From positions 1 through 23,428 of the forward strand of contig JACQSQ010000043.1 of the NCBI GenBank assembly GCA_016211245.1: a stretch of DNA of 23,428 nucleotides. Direction: 5' to 3'. Origin of the DNA: Candidatus Woesearchaeota archaeon (GTDB lineage: Archaea > Nanobdellota > Nanobdellia > Woesearchaeales > GW2011-AR4). The position numbers and the translations under genes are program-made. Positions 13,534 through 21,938 of this stretch are shown here, in pieces. Within the stretch, counting starts at the first letter, position 1, and the number at the start of each line of letters is the position of its first letter. Under the pieces are notes generated by a model. The model saw only the letters and a list, made by a program, of their open reading frames with translations. It ran no database searches and was not told where the DNA came from.

Positions 13534-15145
13534 GTTTACTAACAGATCACTATCTTATGCTGTCAGGAGCAAATCACCGCTCGCTAATAAGCTCCGTTCA
13601 GAATATAGGACAGAATTGGACCATATTATGGAAAGATTGCCTTCTTTACAGGTAGAATCGTTCTGGAATGAAATCTTGTTATACACTAAACTGGACTTGA
13701 ACAGCTTAAATAGCTCAAGGCCAAGAGGCTCTTATATATCTGCATTAAAATTATACCAATTGCCGGAAATAACAGAAACTCCCACAGCCAACTTTTTGCA
13801 TTTCCCCTTGGCGAATGTTTTTAGCAGACAGCCGATTCAGTTGGAAGAGAGGGACAGAGAGTATCTAGATGAAGGAAGACAATTTGCAGAAAAGGGCTAT
13901 TTGGGCGCGAGTTCCTCTGCTGAATTAATCAGGATAGTATCTAAATCCATGGGACAATTTGCCCAAGCTCATGGAATTGATGTTTCGGGCAGAATTGATT
14001 ATGCAAACCAATTAGCAAAAAAATTGGAAGGTGGCAAATTTATCGAAATTTTTGAATGGATTACTAGGGAAAGATTGTACAGATTAGCAAGAGAAGGTCA
14101 GGCGCTAAGAGCTTTTGGCGAGCTCAATGACCTTGCCGAAAGCGCTCGAAAATACAATGTCCCTTTGGACCTATTGCTTTCAAGAACAGAAATTGCTGCG
14201 CTTAAAGCACAAGCAGTAAATCATCATGCTTTTGGATTAAGGGGGGAACTTTTGGATATTGTTCAGGATGTAGCAGCTGGCAACACTTGGAGGAGATTAG
14301 ACTTAGAAAGGACTGACGACTTAGTGCCATTCTGCGATGATCCTGCCATTGTTGACTCATATAACCTGATAAGGTCTGCTGTAGAGCATTTAGCATCTGG
14401 GGCAAGAAAACCTTATGCAGGAAAGCCTAGAATTCCAAGCGAACCTCTTGCAATTCCAGCTGGTCCTGCCGTCGAGACACTTCCAAAATCAAATTTGATA
14501 GCAAGTATTCCATTCAATCCCAGAGCTATGGGATATAGAGCAAGAAAAATGGCTAGTGATAGAAGAATGACCAGTGATGACGCAAGAACAATCTTGTCCA
14601 TGTTTGTGGACGGAGACTACAAAGGCATACAGAATTATGGGCTTTCAGGCTCCGACAGGCACCCCGCAAATGGTGCGGATACGAATAGATACAGCTTGAA
14701 AAGAGTAACAGTGGCCGCATTAATGGCAACAGCAATCGCTGCAGCTTACATGTTGCCAGATTCTGGCAATGCAACAAGCCAGAAATCAGGCTATAAATGG
14801 ACTATACAAATAGATTGCACTGGGATACAGCCAAGGCTTTACGGACAAACCGAGGGAATGTCTGCGGCCGATGCCGTAAGAGAAGGCCTCCTAGTTGAAT
14901 GCAAGCCTGGAACTGAGCCAGCACCTCCAAGAGGAAACATACACTTGCCAGCAGAAGAGCCGGCTCCTGCAATATTGGTTCGCAGAGTAAATCCAAAGGA
15001 CACATTAACAGACATGGTCCATACATATCTTGGGGTATCTGGAGGAGGACCTATTTATAGAAAAGCTTTGGACGTTGGAAGAGATAATAATTTGGCGAAC
15101 CCCGACCGTATCAGGCCTGGAGATCTAATAGTTTTAAGGCGGTAA
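13520..15145 (+). CDS. Large single-TM protein with C-terminal LysM domain
   Basis: 541 aa from ATG 13520, which follows AGAGGAT by about five bases; the in-frame TTG at 13460 has no such site. Residues 1 to ~390 are a polar, mainly helical region of unknown type. A single hydrophobic segment follows at about 395-411 (VTVAALMATAIAAAYML), then a Pro/Glu-rich linker and a LysM-like domain at about 485-541 (VNPKDTLTDMVHTYLG ... DNNLANPDRIRPGDLIVL). LysM domains bind GlcNAc-containing glycans. The topology suggests a large cytoplasmic part and a LysM domain outside, facing the S-layer or a partner cell. Translationally coupled to the 92-aa gene. Confidence 0.8.
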   Translation: MKEHEFTNRSLSYAVRSKSPLANKLRSEYRTELDHIMERLPSLQVESFWNEILLYTKLDLNSLNSSRPRGSYISALKLYQLPEITETPTANFLHFPLANVFSRQPIQLEERDREYLDEGRQFAEKGYLGASSSAELIRIVSKSMGQFAQAHGIDVSGRIDYANQLAKKLEGGKFIEIFEWITRERLYRLAREGQALRAFGELNDLAESARKYNVPLDLLLSRTEIAALKAQAVNHHAFGLRGELLDIVQDVAAGNTWRRLDLERTDDLVPFCDDPAIVDSYNLIRSAVEHLASGARKPYAGKPRIPSEPLAIPAGPAVETLPKSNLIASIPFNPRAMGYRARKMASDRRMTSDDARTILSMFVDGDYKGIQNYGLSGSDRHPANGADTNRYSLKRVTVAALMATAIAAAYMLPDSGNATSQKSGYKWTIQIDCTGIQPRLYGQTEGMSAADAVREGLLVECKPGTEPAPPRGNIHLPAEEPAPAILVRRVNPKDTLTDMVHTYLGVSGGGPIYRKALDVGRDNNLANPDRIRPGDLIVLRR

Positions 15146-15154
15146 GTTGTGTAA

Positions 15155-15160
15155 TTTTTT
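15155..15160 (+). terminator. Short T tract after the LysM gene
   Basis: A T6 run nine bases after the stop codon. A weak candidate for T-tract termination, placed before the promoter of the next gene. Confidence 0.3.
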
Positions 15161-15172
15161 ATTTCTGCGATA

Positions 15173-15184
15173 CTTTTTTAAAAC
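15173..15184 (+). promoter_or_regulatory. TATA-like box of the radical SAM gene
   Basis: CTTTTTTAAAAC, centred about 26 bases before ATG 15204, which predicts a leaderless transcript. Confidence 0.5.
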
Positions 15185-15203
15185 TGCAGGATATACTTAG
15201 CTC

Positions 15204-16430
15204 ATGGCAGAGCTGATTTTTAAAGACCTGAGCTTCGAGAATGAAAATGAGAGGGTTAAGGTGAATTTCCTCAGGCTATTCTATTTTTATCTTGAAAAGA
15301 GCCAGCTGGAAAAGATAGGCAGCTACGAGCTGACAAAAAATTCAATAAATTTCAAGAGCCTTTCTGGCAATAATGCAAGAAAGAAATTTGAGTTCTTGCT
15401 GTCAAGCGGGTTCAGGAATTTAAAAAACCGGCTTAATAATAAAACAACTACATATATACACCAGTCTTCCGGCATACCACTTATAGGCACAAATTATTTT
15501 GGGCTGGTTGACAGGGGCACCAACATAATTGAGGCCAAGCCGATAACAAGCTGCAACATAAGCTGCATTTTCTGCTCAGTTGACGAAGGCCCTAAGTCAA
15601 GAAGAAAAGTGGATTTTGTCGTTGAGAAAGACTATCTGGTCAAAGAATTCAGGAAAATAGTGGAATTCAAAAAAAATAATAACATCGATGCGCACATAAA
15701 TGCGCAAGGCGAGCCGACCTTATATGCAGACATGGCTGATCTAGTTAGGGACATAATGCATATTAACGGAGTCAAGACAAGCTCCATTGATACAAACGGA
15801 TTGTTGCTGACAAAGCAATATGTCGATGAACTGGCAGATGCGGGATTGACAAGGATAAATCTTTCATTGCATGCATTAGACCCTAAAAAAGCCACGCAAT
15901 TGGCTGGCTATCCTTATAACCTAAACAAAGTATTGGATATTGCAAGATACATCCCAACAACAAAAATGGATTTGATAATTGTTCCTGTGTGGATGCCCGG
16001 CTATAATGATGATGAGATACCAAAGCTGGCAAAGTTTGCTCATGAGATAGGCGCCGGTAAAAATTGCCCGCCTATCGGCGTGCAGAATATGCTAAATTAC
16101 AGGTTTGGAAGAAACCCAATTAAGGAAACTAATTTTGACATTTTTTACAAGAAAATGAGGGAAATGGAGCAACAGCATGGCATAAGGCTAATTTTTGACA
16201 AGTCGGCTTTTGACGTCGAGGAGTTGCCTGAATTGCCTAAGCCATTTAAAAAAGGGCAAGTTGTAGAAGCCGAAATAATTTTGCCCGGAAGGATTGGCAG
16301 CGAGATGATTGCTGCTGCGAAAGGCAGGCTGATATCTGTTCCGGATTGCCATAAGGAAATAGGCCAAAAAGTAAAATTGAGGATAAAAAGAACAAAGCAC
16401 AACATATTCTTAGGGGAGTTGTTGAATTAG
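15204..16430 (+). CDS. Radical SAM protein with C-terminal TRAM domain
   Basis: 408 aa. A ~110-residue N-terminal helical region precedes the 4Fe-4S motif CNISCIFC (Cys117, Cys121, Cys124, the CxxxCxxC pattern). The barrel that follows contains NAQGEPTLYADM (the Gly-Glu-Pro SAM-contact motif), SSIDTNGLLLTKQYVDEL and RINLSLHALDP. The last ~60 residues (KGQVVEAEIILPGRIGSEMI ... KVKLRIKRTKHNIFLGELL) look like a TRAM RNA-binding fold. This architecture is seen in an uncharacterised archaeal radical SAM group (COG2100-like). The TRAM domain hints at an RNA or ribosome-related substrate, which is inference. Independent promoter and leaderless start; not in an operon. Confidence 0.85.
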   Translation: MAELIFKDLSFENENERVKVNFLRLFYFYLEKSQLEKIGSYELTKNSINFKSLSGNNARKKFEFLLSSGFRNLKNRLNNKTTTYIHQSSGIPLIGTNYFGLVDRGTNIIEAKPITSCNISCIFCSVDEGPKSRRKVDFVVEKDYLVKEFRKIVEFKKNNNIDAHINAQGEPTLYADMADLVRDIMHINGVKTSSIDTNGLLLTKQYVDELADAGLTRINLSLHALDPKKATQLAGYPYNLNKVLDIARYIPTTKMDLIIVPVWMPGYNDDEIPKLAKFAHEIGAGKNCPPIGVQNMLNYRFGRNPIKETNFDIFYKKMREMEQQHGIRLIFDKSAFDVEELPELPKPFKKGQVVEAEIILPGRIGSEMIAAAKGRLISVPDCHKEIGQKVKLRIKRTKHNIFLGELLN

Positions 16431-16501
16431 CATTATGAAATAAAATAAAGAATCATTCAATAATCACTAATAAAAATCATTAAATAAATCATTTTGAAAT
16501 A

Positions 16502-16608
16502 CTTAAACGACTTTGCGCAGTTAGCATGATAAAAGTGAACTGTTTGTGATTGCAAAAGCAGCAGTATGCGGGGCACCCATTTAAGCTGGGAGAGCGCATG
16601 GGTCGCAT
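16502..16608 (+). ncRNA. Structured RNA element, copy A (107 nt), unknown family
   Basis: Begins CTTAAACGACTTTGCGC and ends GCGCATGGGTCGCAT. Same length as copy B (21939-22045) with no gaps. Domain 1: AAACG pairs with TGTTT (ending in a G-U wobble where B and C have G-C), and ACTTT pairs with AAAGT, separated by a four-base bulge GAAC. Domain 2: ATGCG/CGCAT enclosing CCCA/TGGG, where copy B has CTCAT/ATGAG. It lies 40 bases upstream of the GT2-TPR start codon. It could be a leader of that gene or a separate RNA: a TATA-like CATATTAT at its 3-prime edge (16606-16613) would start the GT2 message just downstream of it. Confidence 0.7.
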
Positions 16609-16647
16609 ATTATTGAATTAAGGTAACATTGGAAATTGACAAATAAA

Positions 16648-17724
16648 ATGCCAAAACAAACAATCTCATTGTGCATGATAACAAAGAATGAAGAGAAATA
16701 CCTGGAGCAATGCTTGAATAGTATAAAGAGTCTAGCCGATGAAATAATAATTGTCGATACAGGAAGCACAGACAAGACAAGGGAAATAGCAGCTAAATTC
16801 AATGCAAAAATAGTCGACTTCAAGTGGGCTGATGATTTCTCTGCTGCAAGGAATGAGTCATTAAGGCATGCTACAAAGGACTGGATTCTTGTGATGGATG
16901 CTGATGAAACAATAAGCAAAAAAGATTTTGATAAATTAAGGCAGATTCTGGAAGACAAAGATTGTGCCGCTTATTACTTCACTATCAGGACATACATTGA
17001 TGATTCGACAGCTGCTGGATGGGTTTCTGCCAAAGATGATTCTTATGAAGAGAGCAAATGCGCTGCTGGATATTTCACTACAAAGCTTATAAGGCTGTTT
17101 AGAAACAATCAAGATATAAAATTTGAAGGAATAATTCATGAAACTGTTAAGGAATCTATTAACGATGCAAGCAGGATTAAAGAAGCAGCTTTTCCCATAC
17201 ACCACTTTGGAAGGCTAAATCATGATAAGCTAGAGTTTAAAAAACAGCTTTACCAAAGGCTAAGCGAAACAAAGGCAGGGCAAGATCAGGATTTCCATTC
17301 TTATTCCCAACTGGGCATTCAGGCCCAAGAGGAGGGGAATTTCCGCAAAGCTATTGGCTTTTTCAGGAAATCAATTGAGCTAAACTCTGGCTATTTTAAA
17401 TCCTGGCTAAATTTAGGCGCTTGCTATCTTAATATAGGTAATTTACCAGAGGCAAAGGCTGCTCTGGAAAAAGCAATAAGCCTAAGCCCTGAAGATTATT
17501 CTGCCCATAACAATCTGGGCATAGCTTATTGCCGGCTGAATAAGCCTGAAATTGCTATAATTGAGTTTAAGACTGCTTTAGAGCTTAATCCAAAAAGCGC
17601 AAATACTTTTTTTAATCTTGGACTTGCTTATGACGCCCTGTCCCTTAAAGACAAAGCTTATGAGGCTTTTGAGAAGGCTATAGAACTTAATCCAAGGTAC
17701 AAGAATAAAGTCCAGCTTAAATAA
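16648..17724 (+). CDS. GT2-family glycosyltransferase with C-terminal TPR repeats (copy 1)
   Basis: 358 aa, start at ATG 16648 (MPKQTISLCMITKNEEKYLE). The N-terminal ~95 residues are a GT-A fold: SLCMITKNEE, DEIIIVDTGSTDKTREIA, FSAARNESLRHATKDWILVM and the metal-binding DADE. The sugar-acceptor part runs to ~205 and ends at the FPIHHFG motif. About four TPR repeats fill the C-terminus (for example NLGIAYCRLNKPEIAIIEFK, NLGLAYDALSLKDKAYEAFE). Such proteins transfer sugars from nucleotide-sugar donors, here probably to S-layer or lipid-linked glycans. The N-terminal half is nearly identical at DNA level to the gene at 22085, including a 95-base identical block; the rest diverges. Convergent with the S-layer gene. 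Confidence 0.9.
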   Translation: MPKQTISLCMITKNEEKYLEQCLNSIKSLADEIIIVDTGSTDKTREIAAKFNAKIVDFKWADDFSAARNESLRHATKDWILVMDADETISKKDFDKLRQILEDKDCAAYYFTIRTYIDDSTAAGWVSAKDDSYEESKCAAGYFTTKLIRLFRNNQDIKFEGIIHETVKESINDASRIKEAAFPIHHFGRLNHDKLEFKKQLYQRLSETKAGQDQDFHSYSQLGIQAQEEGNFRKAIGFFRKSIELNSGYFKSWLNLGACYLNIGNLPEAKAALEKAISLSPEDYSAHNNLGIAYCRLNKPEIAIIEFKTALELNPKSANTFFNLGLAYDALSLKDKAYEAFEKAIELNPRYKNKVQLK

Positions 17725-17745
17725 TAGAGATTTTTCTAAGGATAA

Positions 17746-17785
17746 ATAAAATAAAAAAGAAGAAAAAATAAGGGTTAAACCCTTA
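17746..17785 (-). terminator. Hairpin plus U-tract terminator of the S-layer gene
   Basis: On the S-layer strand the stop codon opens a palindrome, TAAGGGTT T AACCCTTA (17785-17769), usable as a 7-bp stem, followed directly by TTTTTTCTTCTTTTTT. This is a strong intrinsic-type terminator, and the hairpin may also protect the 3-prime end of an abundant message. Confidence 0.65.
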
Positions 17786-20452
17786 CGCTGTTGCTGGTGC
17801 AGCCACTGTCAACTGGTTGTTGACCTTCTTGACAACTACCTTTGTGCCTTTCAACTGGCCCTTGTAGTCGCCGTAGTTAGCCACAACTGTTGCTGCGTTT
17901 CTTGTGTCGACAGCTCCGTAGCCTGCCACTAGCATTGCAACATTTCCATTTGCATGCTCGTACAGCTCAACTTTACCTTCACCTGGTGTGAATCCTGCTG
18001 TACAGTCAGCCGGGTTTCCTAGGACTGTTGCAGCTGCTGCGTTAGCACATGGACCTCCTACTAGGATTGCGTTTTGTGCCTTTACATCAGTAACTTCTGA
18101 TGCCAGCTTTGCCGCTCCAACCTGGATTCTTTGCACAGTTACAGCTTCGGTTGTTGATGTACCCGATTCGCTGAAGGAAGCTCCTTTGGAAGTTATGTAC
18201 ACCAATGCTTCTCTCTGTTTAGCTGGTACATCAATGGTTATCTCAGCAGGGTCGTTTGTTGGCGTTTCGTGCTTGTAAAAGTTACCATAGCTGTCATAAA
18301 CATAGGCAACATTTGTCTCACCATCCGGAGTCCTAAAGTTTAACCTTTGGGTCTCTGTTGTTGTGTCAAGACCAAACTGCACTTTGCCTGACGCAGCTGT
18401 TATGTTTAATCTTACCACAGCTGGCTTTAGGCTTTCTACGCTGTCTCTTGCACCACTTTGTACAGTCTCATCCGGAGTCCTAAAAGTTACAAAGACTACA
18501 TCTGTTGAGTCTTCAAGCGCTGTTCCTGTAGTTGTTTCGTTTGTGATGTTTATCTCTGTACCACTCTTTGTTGTAATTACTAATGGTGCTGTGTTCCATG
18601 AACTGTTGGCTGTAGAGTCCGGACTGCTTCCGTTTCTTGCTGAAACTATTGCACCGCTTGCGTCTAGGTCGACAAGTACTGCAAAGTCGTTACTCAAAAT
18701 TGATGTAACGTTAAACACCTTGAAATCAGAACCTCCAACCTTTAATGTTGCCAACTCTCCACCACCAGCTTCTGTGGCAGTAGGTACTCCTACACTCAAT
18801 GAGGATGCTGCGCTGTAAGTTTGCTCTATTGTCTTACCGCTTCCAATATCCTTAAATTTAAGGATTGGGTTGTCGTTTGTTACCTTGTCAGCCCCTTTAT
18901 ACTGCAAGACATAAGTTGGCCTTTCACCTCTCTTTCTGCCGCTCGTACTATCTGACAGGACAAAGTAGTCATCTTTGGCAATAGATCTGTTTTCCTTGTT
19001 GATGAAAGCCTTGCTTTGCTCACCAAAAATCAATGCAGACCCTGATGGTGCTTTTGCGATTGGCACGTCAACTTTGTTGCCAGCTCCATCCTGGAATTCA
19101 AGATTATATTGGCTTGAGCCGCTTCTTCTGATTTTCACTTTTCCAAGAGTTTCCTTTGACAATCCCCTGTATTCGACGTCCCAGTTCTCTGTGAACAATA
19201 CCTGAGGCTCTGCACTTGTTCCTCCAGCAGATTTAATGGCTTCGCTTAACTTGCCGCCTGCTGGAATGAAAAAGTCATCGTCTGCAGACATATTGACATG
19301 TATCCTTGTTATTTTAAAGGTAGCGTTATTGTCGTCACCTTCTATCATAACAACTGCATCATCTATAGTATTGTCATCAACTTTCAGCTGGTTGCTTGAT
19401 AAAGTGTCATCAACATTTGTATCCTTTAACTCAAGTTTGTTTGCTCCAAGGAAAAATGTTGAGCTATGGATACCTCCGGCATAATCCTGATACAAAATGT
19501 CAGTTACCCCAACAGTCGTACCGTCAGACAGCTTGTCAGTATCCCCATCCTTCATCTTTCTTGAAGATTGGCCGTTTATTACAAATTGGGCTTCATCAGT
19601 GTCAACGAAGTTTAATGTGACTTCGTATGGCTTGCCGCCGATGGTGTATGTCTTGCTCTGCTTTTCCAACAGAGTGTCTTTGTTTGCTCCACCCATCATA
19701 GTCAAGACAACTTCGCTACCAGTTGTTGTAACCCTTTTGGCAGTTACAATTGTGTATTTCTTACCGAATAGAGTAAGATCAATATCTTGGTAATCTGTTA
19801 AGAACAAACCTGTAGCTGATGATGAACCTGAAGAGTCATCAACATCGCTTTCAAGAGAGGTTGTGAATTCAACTAGATATCTGAACATCTCCTTGCCGGA
19901 CTTGAAGAACAGATAATCAGCTGTTACATCGTTGTCGCTGTTTTCTGTGTACTGAACATAACCAGAGTCCAGTGATCTTTCAGCACCTGGGCCTAGCAAG
20001 TACAAGTACTGGTTGTATGGAGATGTGACCTTGTTGTTTGTCACACTGCCTGAAGCCAATGCTTTCAGGTTGTTTTTGTCAATAAAAGTTGTTATGTTCC
20101 TCAGTGTTTCAATTTTTGAGTTTCCGCCTGTTGTCAAATCCTCGCTTAACTCAAGTTTCTTTGAAGAACTTCCTACTTTCCATACATCACCTTCAACCGT
20201 GACGTCTCCGCCAGAAGTTGTTGTGACCTTTTTTACTGCTGCGAACTGCAGGCTCGAATGTAAATCGGAAATTCCGATAACGTCTTCTGCAGCTGCTTTG
20301 TCGCCTACAATTAGAACGCCGCTAAACTTGCCATCTTTAATAAATGGCGCTGGGAAATTAGCCAAATCCGTTGCACCGAATACCGAGCCAGACAACATTA
20401 CTGCTCCTGTACCTAGCGCAATCATCCTCTTTATAGCTTTCTGAAATCTCAT
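17783..20452 (-). CDS. S-layer protein
   Basis: 889 aa major surface-lattice protein. A signal peptide spans about residues 1-26 (basic start, hydrophobic ALGTGAVMLSGSVFG, cleavage near GA/TD). The mature start, TDLANFPAPFIKDGKFSGVL then IVGDKAAAEDVIGISDL, matches the conserved N-terminal domain of archaeal S-layer proteins from DPANN and methanogens. Near the C-terminus comes the paired signature ILVGGPCANAAAATVLGNPA and VAMLVAGYGAVDTRNAATVV. Eight Asn-x-Ser/Thr sequons are visible (NAT, NMS, NVT, NGS, NSS, NIT, NET, NIT), mostly in the C-terminal half, fitting N-glycosylation. The start has a near-perfect ribosome-binding site GGAGGTG (20461-20467), eight bases from ATG, consistent with high expression. 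Flanked by glycosyltransferase genes. Confidence 0.92.
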   Translation of the reverse strand: MRFQKAIKRMIALGTGAVMLSGSVFGATDLANFPAPFIKDGKFSGVLIVGDKAAAEDVIGISDLHSSLQFAAVKKVTTTSGGDVTVEGDVWKVGSSSKKLELSEDLTTGGNSKIETLRNITTFIDKNNLKALASGSVTNNKVTSPYNQYLYLLGPGAERSLDSGYVQYTENSDNDVTADYLFFKSGKEMFRYLVEFTTSLESDVDDSSGSSSATGLFLTDYQDIDLTLFGKKYTIVTAKRVTTTGSEVVLTMMGGANKDTLLEKQSKTYTIGGKPYEVTLNFVDTDEAQFVINGQSSRKMKDGDTDKLSDGTTVGVTDILYQDYAGGIHSSTFFLGANKLELKDTNVDDTLSSNQLKVDDNTIDDAVVMIEGDDNNATFKITRIHVNMSADDDFFIPAGGKLSEAIKSAGGTSAEPQVLFTENWDVEYRGLSKETLGKVKIRRSGSSQYNLEFQDGAGNKVDVPIAKAPSGSALIFGEQSKAFINKENRSIAKDDYFVLSDSTSGRKRGERPTYVLQYKGADKVTNDNPILKFKDIGSGKTIEQTYSAASSLSVGVPTATEAGGGELATLKVGGSDFKVFNVTSILSNDFAVLVDLDASGAIVSARNGSSPDSTANSSWNTAPLVITTKSGTEINITNETTTGTALEDSTDVVFVTFRTPDETVQSGARDSVESLKPAVVRLNITAASGKVQFGLDTTTETQRLNFRTPDGETNVAYVYDSYGNFYKHETPTNDPAEITIDVPAKQREALVYITSKGASFSESGTSTTEAVTVQRIQVGAAKLASEVTDVKAQNAILVGGPCANAAAATVLGNPADCTAGFTPGEGKVELYEHANGNVAMLVAGYGAVDTRNAATVVANYGDYKGQLKGTKVVVKKVNNQLTVAAPATA

Positions 20453-20500
20453 CTTCTAAACACCTCCAAGTGTTTTATTTTTATTGTATAATATCTCGAT

Positions 20501-20579
20501 GAATATTATACTGTGTAGAACCATCTCTCTAGAAATGGCTCTGTTATAATGGTAAAGAAATTTTTCCATATTTAAAGCT
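20501..20579 (-). promoter_or_regulatory. S-layer promoter region and 5-prime leader hairpin
   Basis: Two TATA-like boxes face the S-layer gene: ATAATATT near 20503-20511 and CTTTAAATATGG near 20568-20579. The second predicts a start near 20547, immediately before an inverted repeat, AGAGCCAT / ATGGTTCT (20542-20535 and 20524-20517, one G-U-type mismatch), which would then form a hairpin at the extreme 5-prime end of a ~95-base leader. If the first box is used, the repeat would instead be an operator just upstream of it. A further AT-rich TATA-like stretch lies at about 20595-20610. Confidence 0.45.
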
Positions 20580-20667
20580 TTTGGTATTATGACCATTTTA
20601 AATATATATATTGTAGTATAGATATCCTCAATTTTATATAGGAAAATAATTAATATGCATTGATTAT

Positions 20668-21783
20668 TTATATGTTTTTGGTTTTTGTGAATATGGCAAA
20701 CTTGTGCTTATTCAGCAATGAGTAGAGTATATAAACTAGTACAAGGGTACGCACAATAACAAAAAAATGAGACAAATACAGGAATAAGGGCTGTTTTAAG
20801 CCCACAAGCCAATATGTTGTAAAAAAGAACACTGCTATGTTTGCCAATTCCAAGATATAGAAATAAACTTTGCTTATGCAGATGAGGACGAAAAAAGGCA
20901 AAATCCACAGCAAATACTGGGGAGAGAATACTTTTGTGAATAATAAGAATAACATTAGGGATATAAAGATTATCTTGACAACATCTAACTTTTTATGGTA
21001 ATATAATAATAGCAGATAAGCTGCCGAATACAGAGCAGTAGATAACCTATTAATAAAACCAACTTTTAAGCCGGCCAAGTACCATATGGAATCAATGTTT
21101 GGCTCCCTCAGGCTGTGGAAAGTAAAAATATTCTTCCAGACTTCGTAGCTGTTTATTGCGAAGTAAAGATTTAAAGCCAGGGATACAAATAGGAATATGA
21201 GCAGCATCTTGATGCGATTCTTGTAATCTGTTTTTAGCAGCATAAATGGCAGAATCAATACCGGAAATAGCTTGGCATTAAATCCCAGTGCCAAGAATAA
21301 GGCAGCCCATCCACGCTTGTTTTTGCAGTAATAATAAATTGCCAGCACGGCAAACATGACAGCCAGCATATCCCAGTTGAAAATGCCGAACGCTATCATA
21401 GAAGGAGCAAAAACAAAAAACACCCAAATCCTGCCCTTTTCTATGTTTAATAAGCCGCAAAGCTTGTACAATGTCAATGCTGTTATTATGCTGGCCAAGG
21501 TTAGGAATACAAAAGACAAGAGCGCGTAGCCGAGAAGGCTTTTGCCAAACAGCCACATCAGGTAAATAAAAAAGCCAATTATTATAGGATACTCCACAGG
21601 CTTTTCAACATAAGGAATTTTTAATGCAGTCGATGGGCTTATCCTGTCCTCGTTAAAAATGTCGCTGTAGCCTAAATGCCATGGCAGCACCCCAATCAAG
21701 CCGGAAAAAGACCTTGCAAAGCTCAAAAATGAGACAATCAAAACAAAACTTATAATCAATAATTTTTCATATTTCCCGTTCAT
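20668..21783 (-). CDS. GT87-like polytopic membrane glycosyltransferase
   Basis: 371 aa with about ten hydrophobic helices. The first outer loop holds HLGYSDIFNEDR and KIPYVEKPVEYPIIIGFFIY, the acidic-plus-YP pattern of GT87 (DUF2029) polyprenyl-phosphate-mannose-type transferases. Further family-like segments are FAPSMIAFGIFNWDMLAVMF, LFLALGFNAKLFPVLILPFM and KVFSPQYLLWILPF. It probably transfers a lipid-carried sugar at the outer membrane face. A TATA-like TTTTTAAATTTAAAG at about 21800-21814 is ~26 bases before the ATG, so the message is likely leaderless. It lies upstream of the S-layer gene on the same strand, 215 bases away, and is divergent from the GT2 gene at 22085. Confidence 0.78.
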   Translation of the reverse strand: MNGKYEKLLIISFVLIVSFLSFARSFSGLIGVLPWHLGYSDIFNEDRISPSTALKIPYVEKPVEYPIIIGFFIYLMWLFGKSLLGYALLSFVFLTLASIITALTLYKLCGLLNIEKGRIWVFFVFAPSMIAFGIFNWDMLAVMFAVLAIYYYCKNKRGWAALFLALGFNAKLFPVLILPFMLLKTDYKNRIKMLLIFLFVSLALNLYFAINSYEVWKNIFTFHSLREPNIDSIWYLAGLKVGFINRLSTALYSAAYLLLLYYHKKLDVVKIIFISLMLFLLFTKVFSPQYLLWILPFFVLICISKVYFYILELANIAVFFFTTYWLVGLKQPLFLYLSHFFVIVRTLVLVYILYSLLNKHKFAIFTKTKNI

Positions 21784-21938
21784 AACTTCAATTTAATCTT
21801 TAAATTTAAAAATTATTCCATCGCCAACGGCTTAAAACAATAATTTTAATAATGACAACGAAAATCGATAAGATAATTTAAAGTATCAAATAATATATTA
21901 AAGGTAGACATTATCGCACACAAATAATTTTTTAAATC

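Noticed and set aside
18319..18490. Short exact repeat CATCCGGAGTCCTAAA occurring twice in the S-layer gene
   Set aside because: It encodes the same FRTPD peptide in two places of one protein; most likely a minor internal repeat without separate function.
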